A stretch of DNA of 64,000 nt, taken from contig NZ_FOSL01000019.1 in assembly GCF_900114255.1 (NCBI RefSeq), positions 33,189 to 97,188 of the forward strand, given 5' to 3'. How positions within the stretch are numbered: position 1 is the first letter of the stretch; every line of letters starts with the position of its first letter. The position numbers and the translations under genes are program-made. The notes under the pieces were generated by a model that was given only the letters and a program-made list of their open reading frames with translations, ran no database searches and was not told the origin of the DNA. This document shows positions 52,369 through 60,829 of this stretch, piece after piece. Origin of the DNA: Neomesorhizobium albiziae (GTDB lineage: Bacteria; Pseudomonadota; Alphaproteobacteria; Rhizobiales; Rhizobiaceae).

Positions 52369-53162
52369 TGATTGCAACCGTTAATTCGGAAATAGTTTCA
52401 GTAGATGAAGCAAGAGACGAGGTACCGCTTGTCGTCAGAACTGACGTGACGGATGGAATGCCGTATGCGGAATACAAACATATTCTCCGGCACGATTTTT
52501 TTCATTGCTGCGCATATTGCACAATAAGCGAATCAGAGGCTCAAGGCTTTCGCTTTACAATCGACCACTATGAGCCGCGCAGCGTTAGGCCTGAGCTGAC
52601 CGACGTTTACAAAAATCTGATGTGGTGTTGCGATACGTGCAACGAATTGAAGGGCAACCGCTGCCCGCCCGAAAGCGCCAGAGAGGATGGCGTACGCTTT
52701 TTTAGACCTGACCAAGATCGGTACTCTGACCATTTTCGCCGCTCCGGTTTGCGTCTGGCGTCGCTCTCTAAGCTCGGAGAGTTCAATATCGATGCTCTAG
52801 ACCTAAACAGGCATGCGCTGCGTAGGTTACGGGAAATACGTTCGCGCTTGTTCGAATGTGAGAGTGCGATAGCAGCCGGCTTTATGGCTCTGCGGAACTT
52901 TAAGGTGGACAGGCTTCCGCCAGTTCACCGCATGAAGGTGCTCAAACTCATCGGAAATCTGCAACGAGAGCGCGACGAAATCGTTCAAATCATTGAGCAG
53001 GTGCTTCGCGAAAACGCTGCATCGCCGCTGCTCGATCCGGATGAGGATAAAGTCGAAAGGACCAGCGACAGAAAGCGCAAACTCGCCCAAACTGAGGCCC
53101 TATACCCGGGCGACTGGCGGGCGAAAAAGAAGGTTAGCCCCTTCGCCGGTCCAACCGCTTAG
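52368..53162 (+). CDS. HNH endonuclease, cassette protein 3, 264 aa
   Basis: A 264-aa HNH-family nuclease. The metal and catalytic residues are visible at ~45-105: a zinc pair HCCAYC (~46-49), then FTIDHYEPRS (catalytic His and Asp) and MWCCDTCNELKGNRCPP with the second C-x2-C and the terminal Asn-x2-Lys-Gly. The later part is helical, with a long charged helix (MKVLKLIGNLQRERDEIVQIIEQVLREN) and a basic C-terminus. It resembles the HNH nucleases used as effectors in retron, Septu-like and other defence loci. DNA cleavage is the expected activity; its trigger and target are unknown. Confidence 0.8.
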   Translation: MIATVNSEIVSVDEARDEVPLVVRTDVTDGMPYAEYKHILRHDFFHCCAYCTISESEAQGFRFTIDHYEPRSVRPELTDVYKNLMWCCDTCNELKGNRCPPESAREDGVRFFRPDQDRYSDHFRRSGLRLASLSKLGEFNIDALDLNRHALRRLREIRSRLFECESAIAAGFMALRNFKVDRLPPVHRMKVLKLIGNLQRERDEIVQIIEQVLRENAASPLLDPDEDKVERTSDRKRKLAQTEALYPGDWRAKKKVSPFAGPTA

Positions 53163-53195
53163 CTACGGACCGATGTGCCAAAGCACGTCGAAGAG

Positions 53196-53271
53196 TGGTG
53201 CCGCCTGAGGGACTCGAATCCCCGACCAATAGTTTACAAAACTACTGCTCTACCATCTGAGCTAAGGCGGC
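53196..53271 (-). tRNA. tRNA-Thr(UGU), inside the mobile element
   Basis: A complete minus-strand tRNA with an encoded CCA end: acceptor arms GCCGCCT and AGGCGGC, D-arm GCTCAGATGGTAGAGC, anticodon loop TTTGTAA with anticodon TGT, and T-arm loop GGATTCGAGTCC-like. The anticodon stem has a G-U pair and is AT-rich. It lies between the HNH gene and the right attachment site, so it belongs to the element and not to the tRNA-Ser target. Confidence 0.93.
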
Positions 53272-53346
53272 CAATTTCACGCATCGCTCATTAAACAATC
53301 GAAGGACGACGATCTCGTGGTTCGGTTTTGAATGGCTGGCGCATGT

Positions 53347-53401
53347 TGTCGCATGCCGTCCAACTCAATGCCGTTTTGTATGATGGGTTTTTTGGCGGGT
53401 A
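53347..53401. repeat. Right copy of subterminal repeats (possible integrase arm sites)
   Basis: TGTCGCATGC (53347), GTCCAACTCAA (53358) and TTTTTGGCGGGTA (53389) repeat the blocks seen at 40368-40420 in the same order, about 45-95 bases inside attR. Confidence 0.5.
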
Positions 53402-53443
53402 TTTTCCAAAAAATCCAAAAAAATCAATGAAATCAGACTATGA

Positions 53444-53458
53444 TGGCGGAGGGAGTGG
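53444..53458. other. attR, right attachment repeat at the tRNA-Ser 3' end
   Basis: The 15 bases include the encoded CCA, the discriminator base and the acceptor 3' strand of tRNA-Ser(UGA), read in reverse. They are identical to attL at 40277. Integration restored an intact tRNA gene. Confidence 0.85.
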
Positions 53459-53533
53459 GATTCGAACCCACGGTGGACTCGCGCCCACGCCGGTTTTCAA
53501 GACCGGTGCCTTAAACCGCTCGGCCATCCCTCC
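53444..53533 (-). tRNA. tRNA-Ser(UGA)
   Basis: A class II tRNA of 90 bases including an encoded CCA. Acceptor arms are GGAGGGA and TCCCTCC, anticodon arm CCGGT-CTTGAAA-ACCGG gives anticodon TGA, and a long variable arm (GCGTGGGCGCGAGTCCACC region) is present as required for serine. Its 3' end is the integration target of the 13.2-kb element. Confidence 0.95.
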
Positions 53534-53849
53534 GGCTGGCTGCTCTATGCGCGAACAGGCGCGGTTTTTCAAGCGCGCGCTTGGCTGCAAAGATCGGACT
53601 GCCGGCAAACCACTATCCGCGCCGCCCAAGCTGCAGCCCGGGGCGAGGACGTCGCATAGCAGGGGAAAGGCTCCATCCTGCCACAATCCTGCCGGTTTCC
53701 AGACATAATCGGTTAACAGGCTCGTAAACAATTCCTGCGCACAAAGGTGGTTGGGGTTTGAGTGCAGGGTCGTTTGATATGTGCACCTGATTTGTTGGTG
53801 TACATATGGGTAGCGGTGCCTGAGTGCGGAGTCCGGGGACAATCCACGC
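53534..53849. other. Intergenic region ahead of rlpA, with an inverted repeat
   Basis: A 316-bp gap. ATATGTGCACC (53777-53787) and GGTGTACATAT (53797-53807) form an 11-bp inverted repeat with one mismatch and a 9-base spacer, 43 bases before the rlpA start; it may be an operator or a hairpin in the leader. No gene is evident. Confidence 0.45.
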
Positions 53850-55082
53850 ATGAGAATATCGACGCACCGGCGTCTCAGTCGCGCATCAACCGTTGCCATC
53901 CTGGCCGTTTCGGCCGCGTTTCTGGCTGCCTGTGCTTCGCCGCAACCGAAGTCGATGGTGCAGAAGAAGCGTTCCAAGGAATATTTCTCCGAATCGGCCT
54001 ACGGCGTGAAGGCGAGCCCGCGTGTCACCGACAAGCGCTCGCGGCTGCCGCGCGGCGGCGGGCGCGACCAGACCGGCAAGCCCTACAAGGTCGCCGGCAA
54101 GTGGTACTATCCGAAGGAAGACAAGAGCTATCGCAAGATGGGTGCCGCGTCCTGGTATGGCGATGCATTCCACGGGCGGCTCACCGCCAATGGCGAAATC
54201 TACGACATGACGCATTTGACGGCGGCGCATCCGACCATGCCGCTGCCAAGCTATGCGCGCGTCACCAACACCAGGAACGGCAGCTCGATCATCGTGCGCG
54301 TCAACGATCGAGGCCCGTATGCAAACGGGCGCATCATCGACCTGTCCAAGCGGGCAGCAGAACTGCTCGACTACACCCACAGCGGCACCGCCAAGGTACA
54401 GGTCGAGTATGTCGGCCGTGCGCCGCTCGATGGCCGCGACGAGCAGTATCTCATGGCATCCTACCGCCCCGGAAACCGGTCGCCGGATCCGTCCGACGGC
54501 ATGCCGACCGGCGTGATGATCGCGATGAACGGTCCGACGCCGAGCTTGGGCATCGGCCAGAACGCGCCGGCCGCAGCATTCCCCGGCACGCTTTCGGACG
54601 CGCCGCCGGCCCTCGCAGCTGTGATGGGCCGCGCAGTCGATCTGCAACTGCCGGCGTTTGGTCCGATCGCGCCGGAACGGCCGTTCGAAAGTTTTGGCGG
54701 CCAGGAAGTGCAGGTGGCGTTCGCCACCATGTCCTATGCCGACACGCGCGTATCGGGTGTTGCCCAGGCTTTCGCCGCGCTTACCGGCGGTCGCATGACC
54801 GCAACCGACGTGGCAGCCTCCTGGAAACGCCAGAATCCAGCTGCCGCATCCGAGGCCACGCAAGCCTATGTCGCCGCCGGTTCGTTCGCTTCGGAGGTCG
54901 AGGCCCGCGCGGTGCTTCGCGCGCTGTCCGGCCAGGGGCGAACGGTACTGGAGAAGTCGGAAATCGACGGCGCTTCCTGGTACACCGTCAACGTTTATCC
55001 CGACGGGCGGCAGGATATCGACGGGCTGCTCGAAACCGCCTGGGCGAACGGCGCGCCCGACGCGATAACCGTTCGCGACTGA
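53850..55082 (+). CDS. rlpA: RlpA-family septal lytic transglycosylase lipoprotein
   Basis: A 410-aa outer-membrane lipoprotein that cleaves denuded peptidoglycan glycans at the division site in characterised relatives. The signal peptide ends in a lipobox with Cys28 (FLAAC). The double-psi beta-barrel domain lies at ~92-185: GAASWYGDAFHGRLTANGE, the AAHPTMPLPSYARVTN segment and VRVNDRGPYANGRIIDLSKRAAELL, with the catalytic-type aspartate in NDRGP. A long linker leads to a C-terminal SPOR-like domain (~335-405, QAYVAAGSFASEVEA). It is a separate transcription unit. Confidence 0.92.
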   Translation: MRISTHRRLSRASTVAILAVSAAFLAACASPQPKSMVQKKRSKEYFSESAYGVKASPRVTDKRSRLPRGGGRDQTGKPYKVAGKWYYPKEDKSYRKMGAASWYGDAFHGRLTANGEIYDMTHLTAAHPTMPLPSYARVTNTRNGSSIIVRVNDRGPYANGRIIDLSKRAAELLDYTHSGTAKVQVEYVGRAPLDGRDEQYLMASYRPGNRSPDPSDGMPTGVMIAMNGPTPSLGIGQNAPAAAFPGTLSDAPPALAAVMGRAVDLQLPAFGPIAPERPFESFGGQEVQVAFATMSYADTRVSGVAQAFAALTGGRMTATDVAASWKRQNPAAASEATQAYVAAGSFASEVEARAVLRALSGQGRTVLEKSEIDGASWYTVNVYPDGRQDIDGLLETAWANGAPDAITVRD

Positions 55083-55196
55083 TTTTTCACCGGTGTTTCA
55101 AAGCATGGTTGATCCGGGGACGGTGCGGGCAGTTGCCCCGGCGGCTTTCATGCTGCTAGCCTGCCGTTAGATGCGGAACATCGAGCGGGCAGGGCG

Positions 55197-56366
55197 GTGA
55201 TTTTCATTCGGGGATTCATGCAGTTTCTGCGCTGGGCGGTTCTCCTGGCGGCGGTCATGGCGACCGCGCCCGCCCATGCCCAGCTTTTTGAGACCAAAGC
55301 CGGCCAGGCTTTCATGGCCGACGCAGAAACCGGCACGATCCTGTTTTCCAAAGATCCAGACAAGCTCGTTCCGCCCGCTTCGCTCGCCAAGCTGATGACG
55401 ATGGAAGTGGTCTTCCACGCCCTCAAGGAAGGCCGGCTGACGCTCGATGACACATTCCAGGTCTCCGAAAATGCCTGGCGCACGGGCGGCGCGGCGTCCG
55501 GCGGTTCGACCATGTTCGCGGCGCTGAAGTCGACCATCCGCCTTGAAGACCTGATCAAGGGCGTGGTGGTGCAGTCCGCCAATGACGGCTGCATCATCAT
55601 CGCCGAAGGCATGGCGGGCTCGGAGGAAAATTTTGCGGCGCTGATGACCGAGCGGGCCCGTGAAATCGGGCTGACCAAATCGGTGTTCAAGAATTCCACC
55701 GGCCTGCCCGCCGAGGGACAGGTGGTGACGACGCGCGAACTGGTGCAACTTGCCACCCATATCTGGCGGGAATATCCGGAATTCTACAAATTCTACTCAC
55801 TTCCGGATTTCACCTGGAACAAGATCACCCAGAGAAACCGCAATCCGCTGCTGGCCATGGACATCGGCGCCGACGGCATGAAGACGGGCTTCACCGAAGA
55901 ATCCGGCTATGCCATCGTCGGCTCCGTCAGTCGGGGCGGCAAGCGGCTGTTTGCTGCGATGAGTGGCATGACAAGCGAGCGCGAACGTTCGGAAGAATCG
56001 CGCAAGCTCCTGGAATGGGGCATCCGCGCATTCCAGAAATCCGAGCTTTTCGCCGCCGACGAGGTGGTCGGCGAAGCGCAGGTTTTCGGTGGCGAAAGGT
56101 CCGGCGTTCCGCTGAAGGCCAAGGGGCCGATCGCGATTTTTGTACCGATCACCAACAAGGACCGGCTGATCGCGCGCATCGTGTACGAGGGACCGCTGTC
56201 GGCGCCGGTGGAGGAAGGAACGAAGGTCGCAACCTTGCGGGTCTGGATCGGCGACACACTCAGCCAGGAAACGCCGCTGTACACGGCTGAAAACGTCGAA
56301 GTCGGCTCGCTGCACCAGCGCGCCTGGGACGCCGTCCAGGAATTGATGGTCGGCTGGCTGCGCTGA
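55197..56366 (+). CDS. D-alanyl-D-alanine carboxypeptidase (PBP5/DacC type)
   Basis: A 389-aa periplasmic penicillin-binding protein that trims the terminal D-Ala of peptidoglycan stem peptides. Signal peptide to ~28 (AHA-Q). The three active-site motifs are present: S-x-x-K in PASLAKLMT (Ser62, Lys65), S-x-N in VQSANDGC (~125) and KTG in DGMKTGFTEESGYA (~224). A C-terminal beta domain (~300-375) and an amphipathic terminal helix (AWDAVQELMVGWLR) anchor it to the membrane. The start may be GTG 55197 or ATG 55218. It begins a conserved run of core genes. Confidence 0.93.
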   Translation: MIFIRGFMQFLRWAVLLAAVMATAPAHAQLFETKAGQAFMADAETGTILFSKDPDKLVPPASLAKLMTMEVVFHALKEGRLTLDDTFQVSENAWRTGGAASGGSTMFAALKSTIRLEDLIKGVVVQSANDGCIIIAEGMAGSEENFAALMTERAREIGLTKSVFKNSTGLPAEGQVVTTRELVQLATHIWREYPEFYKFYSLPDFTWNKITQRNRNPLLAMDIGADGMKTGFTEESGYAIVGSVSRGGKRLFAAMSGMTSERERSEESRKLLEWGIRAFQKSELFAADEVVGEAQVFGGERSGVPLKAKGPIAIFVPITNKDRLIARIVYEGPLSAPVEEGTKVATLRVWIGDTLSQETPLYTAENVEVGSLHQRAWDAVQELMVGWLR

Positions 56367-56456
56367 ACGTTTGCACTTACATATCCGGCGTGGACCTTTG
56401 CCGTTTCGCGGCATAAGACGTTGCAACATCAAATTGAAAGCCAGGGGCAGGCCGGT

Positions 56457-57155
56457 TTGGCGCGCGGATTTTTCATCACGTTCGAAGGCGGGGAAGGGGC
56501 GGGCAAGTCGACCCAGATATCCCGCCTGGCGACTAAGTTGCGCAACCGCGAGTTCGACGTGCTTCTGACGCGCGAGCCCGGCGGATCGCCCGGAGCCGAG
56601 GCGGTGCGCCACGTTCTTCTGTCCGGCGCCGCAGAGCCATTCGGTCCGCAAATGGAGGCGATTCTTTTTGCCGCGGCGCGTTCCGATCATGTCGAGCAGG
56701 TCATCCGGCCGGCGGTGACGCGCGGCGCCATCGTGCTTTGCGACCGCTTCCTCGACTCGTCGCGCGTCTATCAGGGCGTCACCGGCAATCTCGATCCCGA
56801 CTTCATGAGGAACCTCGAACGCGTCGCCATCAACGGCATGATGCCCGATCTTACGCTCATCCTCGACCTCGATCCGGCCGAAGGCTTGCGCCGCGCCACG
56901 GCACGGCGTGGGGAGGATGTTGCTGACCGCTACGAGAAGGAAACGCTGGCCATCCACCAGCGCCGTCGCGAAGCCTATCTGACGATCGCCGAAAGGGAAC
57001 CGGAGCGCTGCGTGGTCATCGATGCCGAGGCTAGCCCCGCCGATGTCGAGGACGCCATCGCCGCCGCTGCCTTTGCCGCTCTCGAAAAAGCCGGCATTCG
57101 GCTAGAGCATGATCCCGAAAAGTGGAAGCCGGTTTTCGGAAAAGATCATGCTTAA
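56457..57155 (+). CDS. tmk: Thymidylate kinase Tmk
   Basis: Tmk phosphorylates dTMP to dTDP. I start at TTG 56457 (AGGGG upstream), which gives the usual [20 protein letters not shown]-terminus; TTG 56421 would add 12 residues. The P-loop [11 protein letters not shown]-motif [13 protein letters not shown] and the LID region [16 protein letters not shown] are clear. The last ~17 residues ([16 protein letters not shown]) are encoded by an intergenic palindromic repeat that has become part of the gene, so the C-terminus is longer than in most relatives. Confidence 0.95.
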   Translation: MARGFFITFEGGEGAGKSTQISRLATKLRNREFDVLLTREPGGSPGAEAVRHVLLSGAAEPFGPQMEAILFAAARSDHVEQVIRPAVTRGAIVLCDRFLDSSRVYQGVTGNLDPDFMRNLERVAINGMMPDLTLILDLDPAEGLRRATARRGEDVADRYEKETLAIHQRRREAYLTIAEREPERCVVIDAEASPADVEDAIAAAAFAALEKAGIRLEHDPEKWKPVFGKDHA

Positions 57156-57204
57156 ACAAAGAGATAGAGCCCCATTCCGATTCAATCGGAATGGAATGGG
57201 CTCT
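57104..57204. repeat. Rhizobial palindromic repeat overlapping the tmk 3' end
   Basis: The first palindrome has arms AGCATGATCCCGAAAA (57106-57121) and TTTTCGG...GATCATGCT (57133-57152); the tmk stop lies directly after it. The second has arms AGAGCCC (57166) and GGGCTCT (57198) around ATTCCGAT-TCA-ATCGGAAT. The left unit is a well-known style of intergenic repeat in rhizobia. Confidence 0.8.
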
Positions 57205-57221
57205 GAGGCGACGGCCGGCTC

Positions 57222-58277
57222 ATGATTTTCGAACGCATCGCGCCAGAACAGTTCGACACCATCGAAGGCATTCCCGAACCCGCGGAAAATGCCCAGCTGA
57301 TCGGCCATGGGCAGGCCGCCCGCATGATCGCCGCCGCCTACAAGGCCGGCAAGCTGCCGCATGCCTTGCTGTTCGCCGGTCCGCAAGGCATCGGCAAGGC
57401 GACACTGGCGTTCCACCTGGCGCACCACCTCCTGAAGCACCCGGCGTCGGCCACCGCCCCGGACGAGTTCACCAGGCCCGATCCCGCCTCGTCGCTGTCA
57501 CGCCAGATTGCCACCGGTGCGCATCCATCGGTGCTGCACCTCACCCGCCCCGTCAACGACAAGACCAAGTCGTTCAAATCGGTTGTCACCGTCGACGAGA
57601 TCCGCAAGGTCAACAAATTCCTCTCGATGACATCGCATGACGGCAGCTACAGGGTCGTCATCGTCGACCCGGCAGACGACATGAATACCAATGCTGCCAA
57701 TGCCTTGCTGAAGAATCTTGAAGAACCGCCTTCGCGCACGCTCTTCATCCTGATCACCCATTCCATCGGGCGCCTGCTGCCGACCATCCGCTCACGCTGC
57801 CAGACGATCCTGCTGCAGCCGCTGAGCGCGGAAGAACTGGTGACGGTCCTGGAAGGCTTCGACACTGGTCTGCCGGAAAGCCAGGCGGAAAGGGCAGGGA
57901 TCGTGGAGCGCGCCGGCGGCAGCCCGCGCAACGCCGTCCTCCTCACCCAATATGGCGGCCTCGAAATCTCCGAGGCGATCGACAGGCTGGCGGCCGCAAA
58001 ATCGATCGACGTTGCCCAGGCGCACCGGCTTGCCGATGCCGTTGCGGCGCGCGGCCAGACGATCCAGCTCGACATCTTCAACCGGCATGTGCTGGACATC
58101 GTCACCGATGCCGCAGGCGAGGCGGCGCGGGCAGGGGACATGGCGCGCGCCAGCCGGCTGTCCGAATTCTGGCAGACCGCGCTGAAAACCATCGACGACG
58201 CGGAGATTTACAATCTCGACAAGAAGCAACATGTGCTCGGCATCATCCACGCGCTGCATGTGGCGATGCGGGGGTAG
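57222..58277 (+). CDS. holB: DNA polymerase III subunit delta prime HolB
   Basis: Delta prime is the stator of the clamp loader. The 351-aa product has an AAA+ domain with the modified P-loop GPQGIGKATLAF (~48-59; alanine replaces Ser/Thr, as often in delta prime), VVIVDPADDMNTNAANALLKNLEEPPS (~145-171) and the arginine-finger region SIGRLLPTIRSRCQT (SRC motif). The C-terminal collar domain is helical. It follows tmk after 66 bases of repeat and precedes metG in the conserved rhizobial order. Confidence 0.94.
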   Translation: MIFERIAPEQFDTIEGIPEPAENAQLIGHGQAARMIAAAYKAGKLPHALLFAGPQGIGKATLAFHLAHHLLKHPASATAPDEFTRPDPASSLSRQIATGAHPSVLHLTRPVNDKTKSFKSVVTVDEIRKVNKFLSMTSHDGSYRVVIVDPADDMNTNAANALLKNLEEPPSRTLFILITHSIGRLLPTIRSRCQTILLQPLSAEELVTVLEGFDTGLPESQAERAGIVERAGGSPRNAVLLTQYGGLEISEAIDRLAAAKSIDVAQAHRLADAVAARGQTIQLDIFNRHVLDIVTDAAGEAARAGDMARASRLSEFWQTALKTIDDAEIYNLDKKQHVLGIIHALHVAMRG

Positions 58278-58333
58278 CTCTGTGCTTCCACCCGGGATGG
58301 CAATCGCTGTCCCGATGCGCTATCTCCGGCGAC

Positions 58334-58438
58334 TTAGAGCGGTTCCGGTTCCTTTAGAACCGATAACTCGCTCTAAGCACTTATTTGCCGCATTTGTGCG
58401 GACGCCAAATGATTCCATTTGGCTGCAAAATGCTCTAG
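58334..58438. repeat. Intergenic hairpin-array repeat between holB and metG
   Basis: Three stem-loops in a row: TTAGAGCG...CGCTCTAA (58334-58376) with inner CGGTTC/GAACCG, CCGCA-TTTG-TGCGG (58388-58401), and CCAAATG-ATTC-CATTTGG (58405-58422), ending TGCTCTAG. This is another rhizobial intergenic repeat type; it lies in the 5' leader of metG. Confidence 0.7.
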
Positions 58439-58466
58439 CGACCGCTCTTCAAAACTGGCTTCATTC

Positions 58467-60014
58467 ATGTCACGCGAAAAATTCTTCATCACCACGCCGA
58501 TCTTCTACCCTAACGGCAAGCCGCATATCGGCCATGCCTACACGGTCATCGCGACCGATGCGCTGGCGCGCTTCCAGCGGCTCGACGGCAAGGATGTCTT
58601 CTTCCTGTCCGGCACCGACGAGCACGGGCTGAAGATGCAGCAGACGGCCGACCAGGAAGGAATAACGGCGAAGGCGCTGGCCGACCGCAATTCGGCGGTC
58701 TTCCGTTCGATGGTCGAGGCCGTTGGCGGCTCCAACGACGAATTCATCCGCACCACCGAGGAGCGCCACTACAAGGCCTGCCAGGCGATCTGGGAGCGTA
58801 TGGCCGCCAATGGCGACATTTATCTCGACCGCTACAGCGGCTGGTATTCGGTGCGCCAGGAAGCCTATTTCGACGAGAAGGAAACCACTGTCGGTGACGA
58901 CGGCGTGCGGCGCGAACCGCTCGGCTCGCCGGTCGAGTGGAACGAGGAGGAGACCTACTTCTTCCGCCTCTCCGCCTATCAGGACAGGCTTCTGGCGCTC
59001 TATGAAAACAATCCGGAATTCGTCGGGCCTTCGGAGCGGCGCAACGAGGTCATCAGCTTCGTCAAATCCGGGCTGAAGGATCTGTCGATCTCGCGCACCA
59101 CCTTCAATTGGGGCGTGCCGGTGCCGGGCAATGAAAAGCATGTGATGTATGTGTGGGTCGACGCGCTGACCAACTACATCACTGCGGCTGGTTTCCCCGA
59201 CACGAGCGGCGAAAAGTGGGATTTCTGGCCGGCAACCCACATCATAGGCAAGGACATCGTGCGCTTCCACGCGATCTACTGGCCGTCATTCCTGATGTCG
59301 GCCGGCATCGAGTTGCCGAAGCGGGTGTTCGCGCACGGCTTCCTGTTCAACCGCGGCGAGAAAATGTCGAAGTCGGTCGGCAATGTGGTCGATCCGTTCG
59401 CGCTGATCGAAAGCTATGGCCTCGACCAGGTGCGCTATTTCTTCCTGCGCGAGGTGCCGTTCGGCCAGGACGGCAGCTACAGCCACGACGCCATCGTCAA
59501 CCGTACCAATGCCGATCTCGCCAACGATCTCGGCAATCTGGCGCAGCGTTCGCTGTCGATGATCGCCAAGAACTGCAACGGCGTGGTGCCGCAGCGCGGC
59601 CCGCATACCGATGCCGACCGCGCCATCCTCGACCAGGCGACGGCCGCACTGGCGACGGCACGCAACGCAATGGTGGAGCAGGGAGTTCACCATGCGCTTG
59701 CCGCGATCTTCGCGGTGGTGGCGGAAGCCAACCGCTATTTCGCCGGCCAGGAACCGTGGGCGCTGAAGAAAACCGACCCGGCCCGCATGGAGACCGTGCT
59801 CTATACCACCGCCGAGACGATCAGGCGCGTCGCCATCCTCTGCCAGCCCTACATTCCTGGTTCGGCGGCGAAGCTGCTCGATCTTCTGGCCGTGGCGGCA
59901 GACGAACGCGACTTCGCGCATCTGGGCGACGCGCACGCGCTCAAGTCCGGAGCGCCGCTGCCGCCGCCGGCGCCGGTGTTTCCGCGCTACATCGAGCCGG
60001 CCGAACAGGCATAG
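58467..60014 (+). CDS. metG: Methionyl-tRNA synthetase MetG
   Basis: MetRS charges initiator and elongator tRNA-Met. From the ATG at 58467 it has 515 aa. The class I signatures are PHIGHAY (~16-22; HIGH motif) and KMSKSVGN (~300-307). The connective peptide reads [15 protein letters not shown] without the zinc-binding C-P-x-C knuckle, so this is the short, zinc-free form common in alphaproteobacteria, and it lacks the C-terminal tRNA-binding dimer domain. Confidence 0.96.
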   Translation: MSREKFFITTPIFYPNGKPHIGHAYTVIATDALARFQRLDGKDVFFLSGTDEHGLKMQQTADQEGITAKALADRNSAVFRSMVEAVGGSNDEFIRTTEERHYKACQAIWERMAANGDIYLDRYSGWYSVRQEAYFDEKETTVGDDGVRREPLGSPVEWNEEETYFFRLSAYQDRLLALYENNPEFVGPSERRNEVISFVKSGLKDLSISRTTFNWGVPVPGNEKHVMYVWVDALTNYITAAGFPDTSGEKWDFWPATHIIGKDIVRFHAIYWPSFLMSAGIELPKRVFAHGFLFNRGEKMSKSVGNVVDPFALIESYGLDQVRYFFLREVPFGQDGSYSHDAIVNRTNADLANDLGNLAQRSLSMIAKNCNGVVPQRGPHTDADRAILDQATAALATARNAMVEQGVHHALAAIFAVVAEANRYFAGQEPWALKKTDPARMETVLYTTAETIRRVAILCQPYIPGSAAKLLDLLAVAADERDFAHLGDAHALKSGAPLPPPAPVFPRYIEPAEQA

Positions 60015-60031
60015 GCAGGCGGCCGCGAAAA

Positions 60032-60826
60032 ATGCTTGTCGACAGCCACTGCCACCTGGACTTTCCGGATTTCGCGGAGGAACGCGCGGCGGTGATCGCG
60101 CGTGCGGTCGCTGCCGGCGTCACCCGCATGGTGACCATTTCCACGCGGGTGAAACGATTTGCGTCGATCCTGGAAATCGCCGAAAGCCACGACGAGGTCT
60201 ATTGCTCGGTCGGCACGCATCCGCACAACGCCGCTGAGGAAATCGACATCACCACGGAAGAACTGGTCGGGCTGTCGCGGCATCCGAAGGTCGTGGCGAT
60301 CGGCGAGGCCGGTCTCGACTATTTCTACGACCGCGCGCCGCGCGATGCGCAGGCGCAAGGCTTCCGCCGCCATATCGCTGCTGCCCGCGAGACCGGTCTG
60401 CCATTGGTCATCCATTCGCGCGACGCCGACACGGACATGGCGGCGATTCTTAAAGACGAGACAGGGAAGGGGGCCTTCCCCTTTATCCTACATTGCTTTT
60501 CCTCGGGTCCCGGGCTCGCCGAAACCGGCGTGAAGCTCGGCGGTTACGTTTCGTTCTCCGGCATCCTGACGTTCAAGAAATCGGAGGAACTGCGCGAGAT
60601 CGCCAAGAGTGTGCCGCGCGACCGCCTGCTGGTCGAGACCGACGCGCCATACCTCGCGCCGCAGCCGTTTCGCGGCAAGCGCAACGAGCCGGCCTATGTC
60701 GCGCATACCGCGCGGGTGCTTGGCGAGACGCTCGGCCTCGACGCCGGCGAGATCGCGGCGATCACAACCGACAATTTTTTCAGGCTTTTCAAGAAGATGC
60801 CACGACCGAACGGCAAAGGCATCTGA
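60032..60826 (+). CDS. tatD: TatD-family metal-dependent deoxyribonuclease
   Basis: A 264-aa TIM-barrel hydrolase (3'-5' DNase/RNase or D-aminoacyl-tRNA-like activities in the family). Metal ligands are visible: DSHCHLDF (His-x-His, ~4-11), the conserved Glu in AIGEAGLDYFY, HSRDAD (~131), HCFSSG (~156) and the Asp in ETDAPYLAPQPFRGKRNEP (~206). The start is the ATG at 60032, 17 bases after metG; the open frame runs further left as a shadow of metG. Confidence 0.94.
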   Translation: MLVDSHCHLDFPDFAEERAAVIARAVAAGVTRMVTISTRVKRFASILEIAESHDEVYCSVGTHPHNAAEEIDITTEELVGLSRHPKVVAIGEAGLDYFYDRAPRDAQAQGFRRHIAAARETGLPLVIHSRDADTDMAAILKDETGKGAFPFILHCFSSGPGLAETGVKLGGYVSFSGILTFKKSEELREIAKSVPRDRLLVETDAPYLAPQPFRGKRNEPAYVAHTARVLGETLGLDAGEIAAITTDNFFRLFKKMPRPNGKGI

Positions 60827-60829
60827 ACA

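Larger units (their letters stand above)
40277..53458. mobile_element. 13.2-kb integrative element in tRNA-Ser(UGA), satellite-like
   Basis: A perfect 15-bp direct repeat at 40277-40291 and 53444-53458 bounds the element; the right copy is the 3' end of an intact tRNA-Ser gene. Inside are, in order, a P4-type integrase next to the left end, an AlpA-like protein, a primase-helicase, a repeat-rich region, six close-packed small genes, cargo genes and a tRNA-Thr. Base composition is visibly lower in GC than the flanks, especially at 48800-50900. There are no recognisable capsid, portal, tail, relaxase or mating-pair genes, so it resembles a phage satellite or small integrative element. The class is inference. 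Confidence 0.85.

Noticed and set aside
53196..53271. tRNA-Thr as the integration target of the element
   Set aside because: No copy of its 3' end was found near the integrase, whereas the tRNA-Ser 3' end is repeated exactly for 15 bases at 40277.
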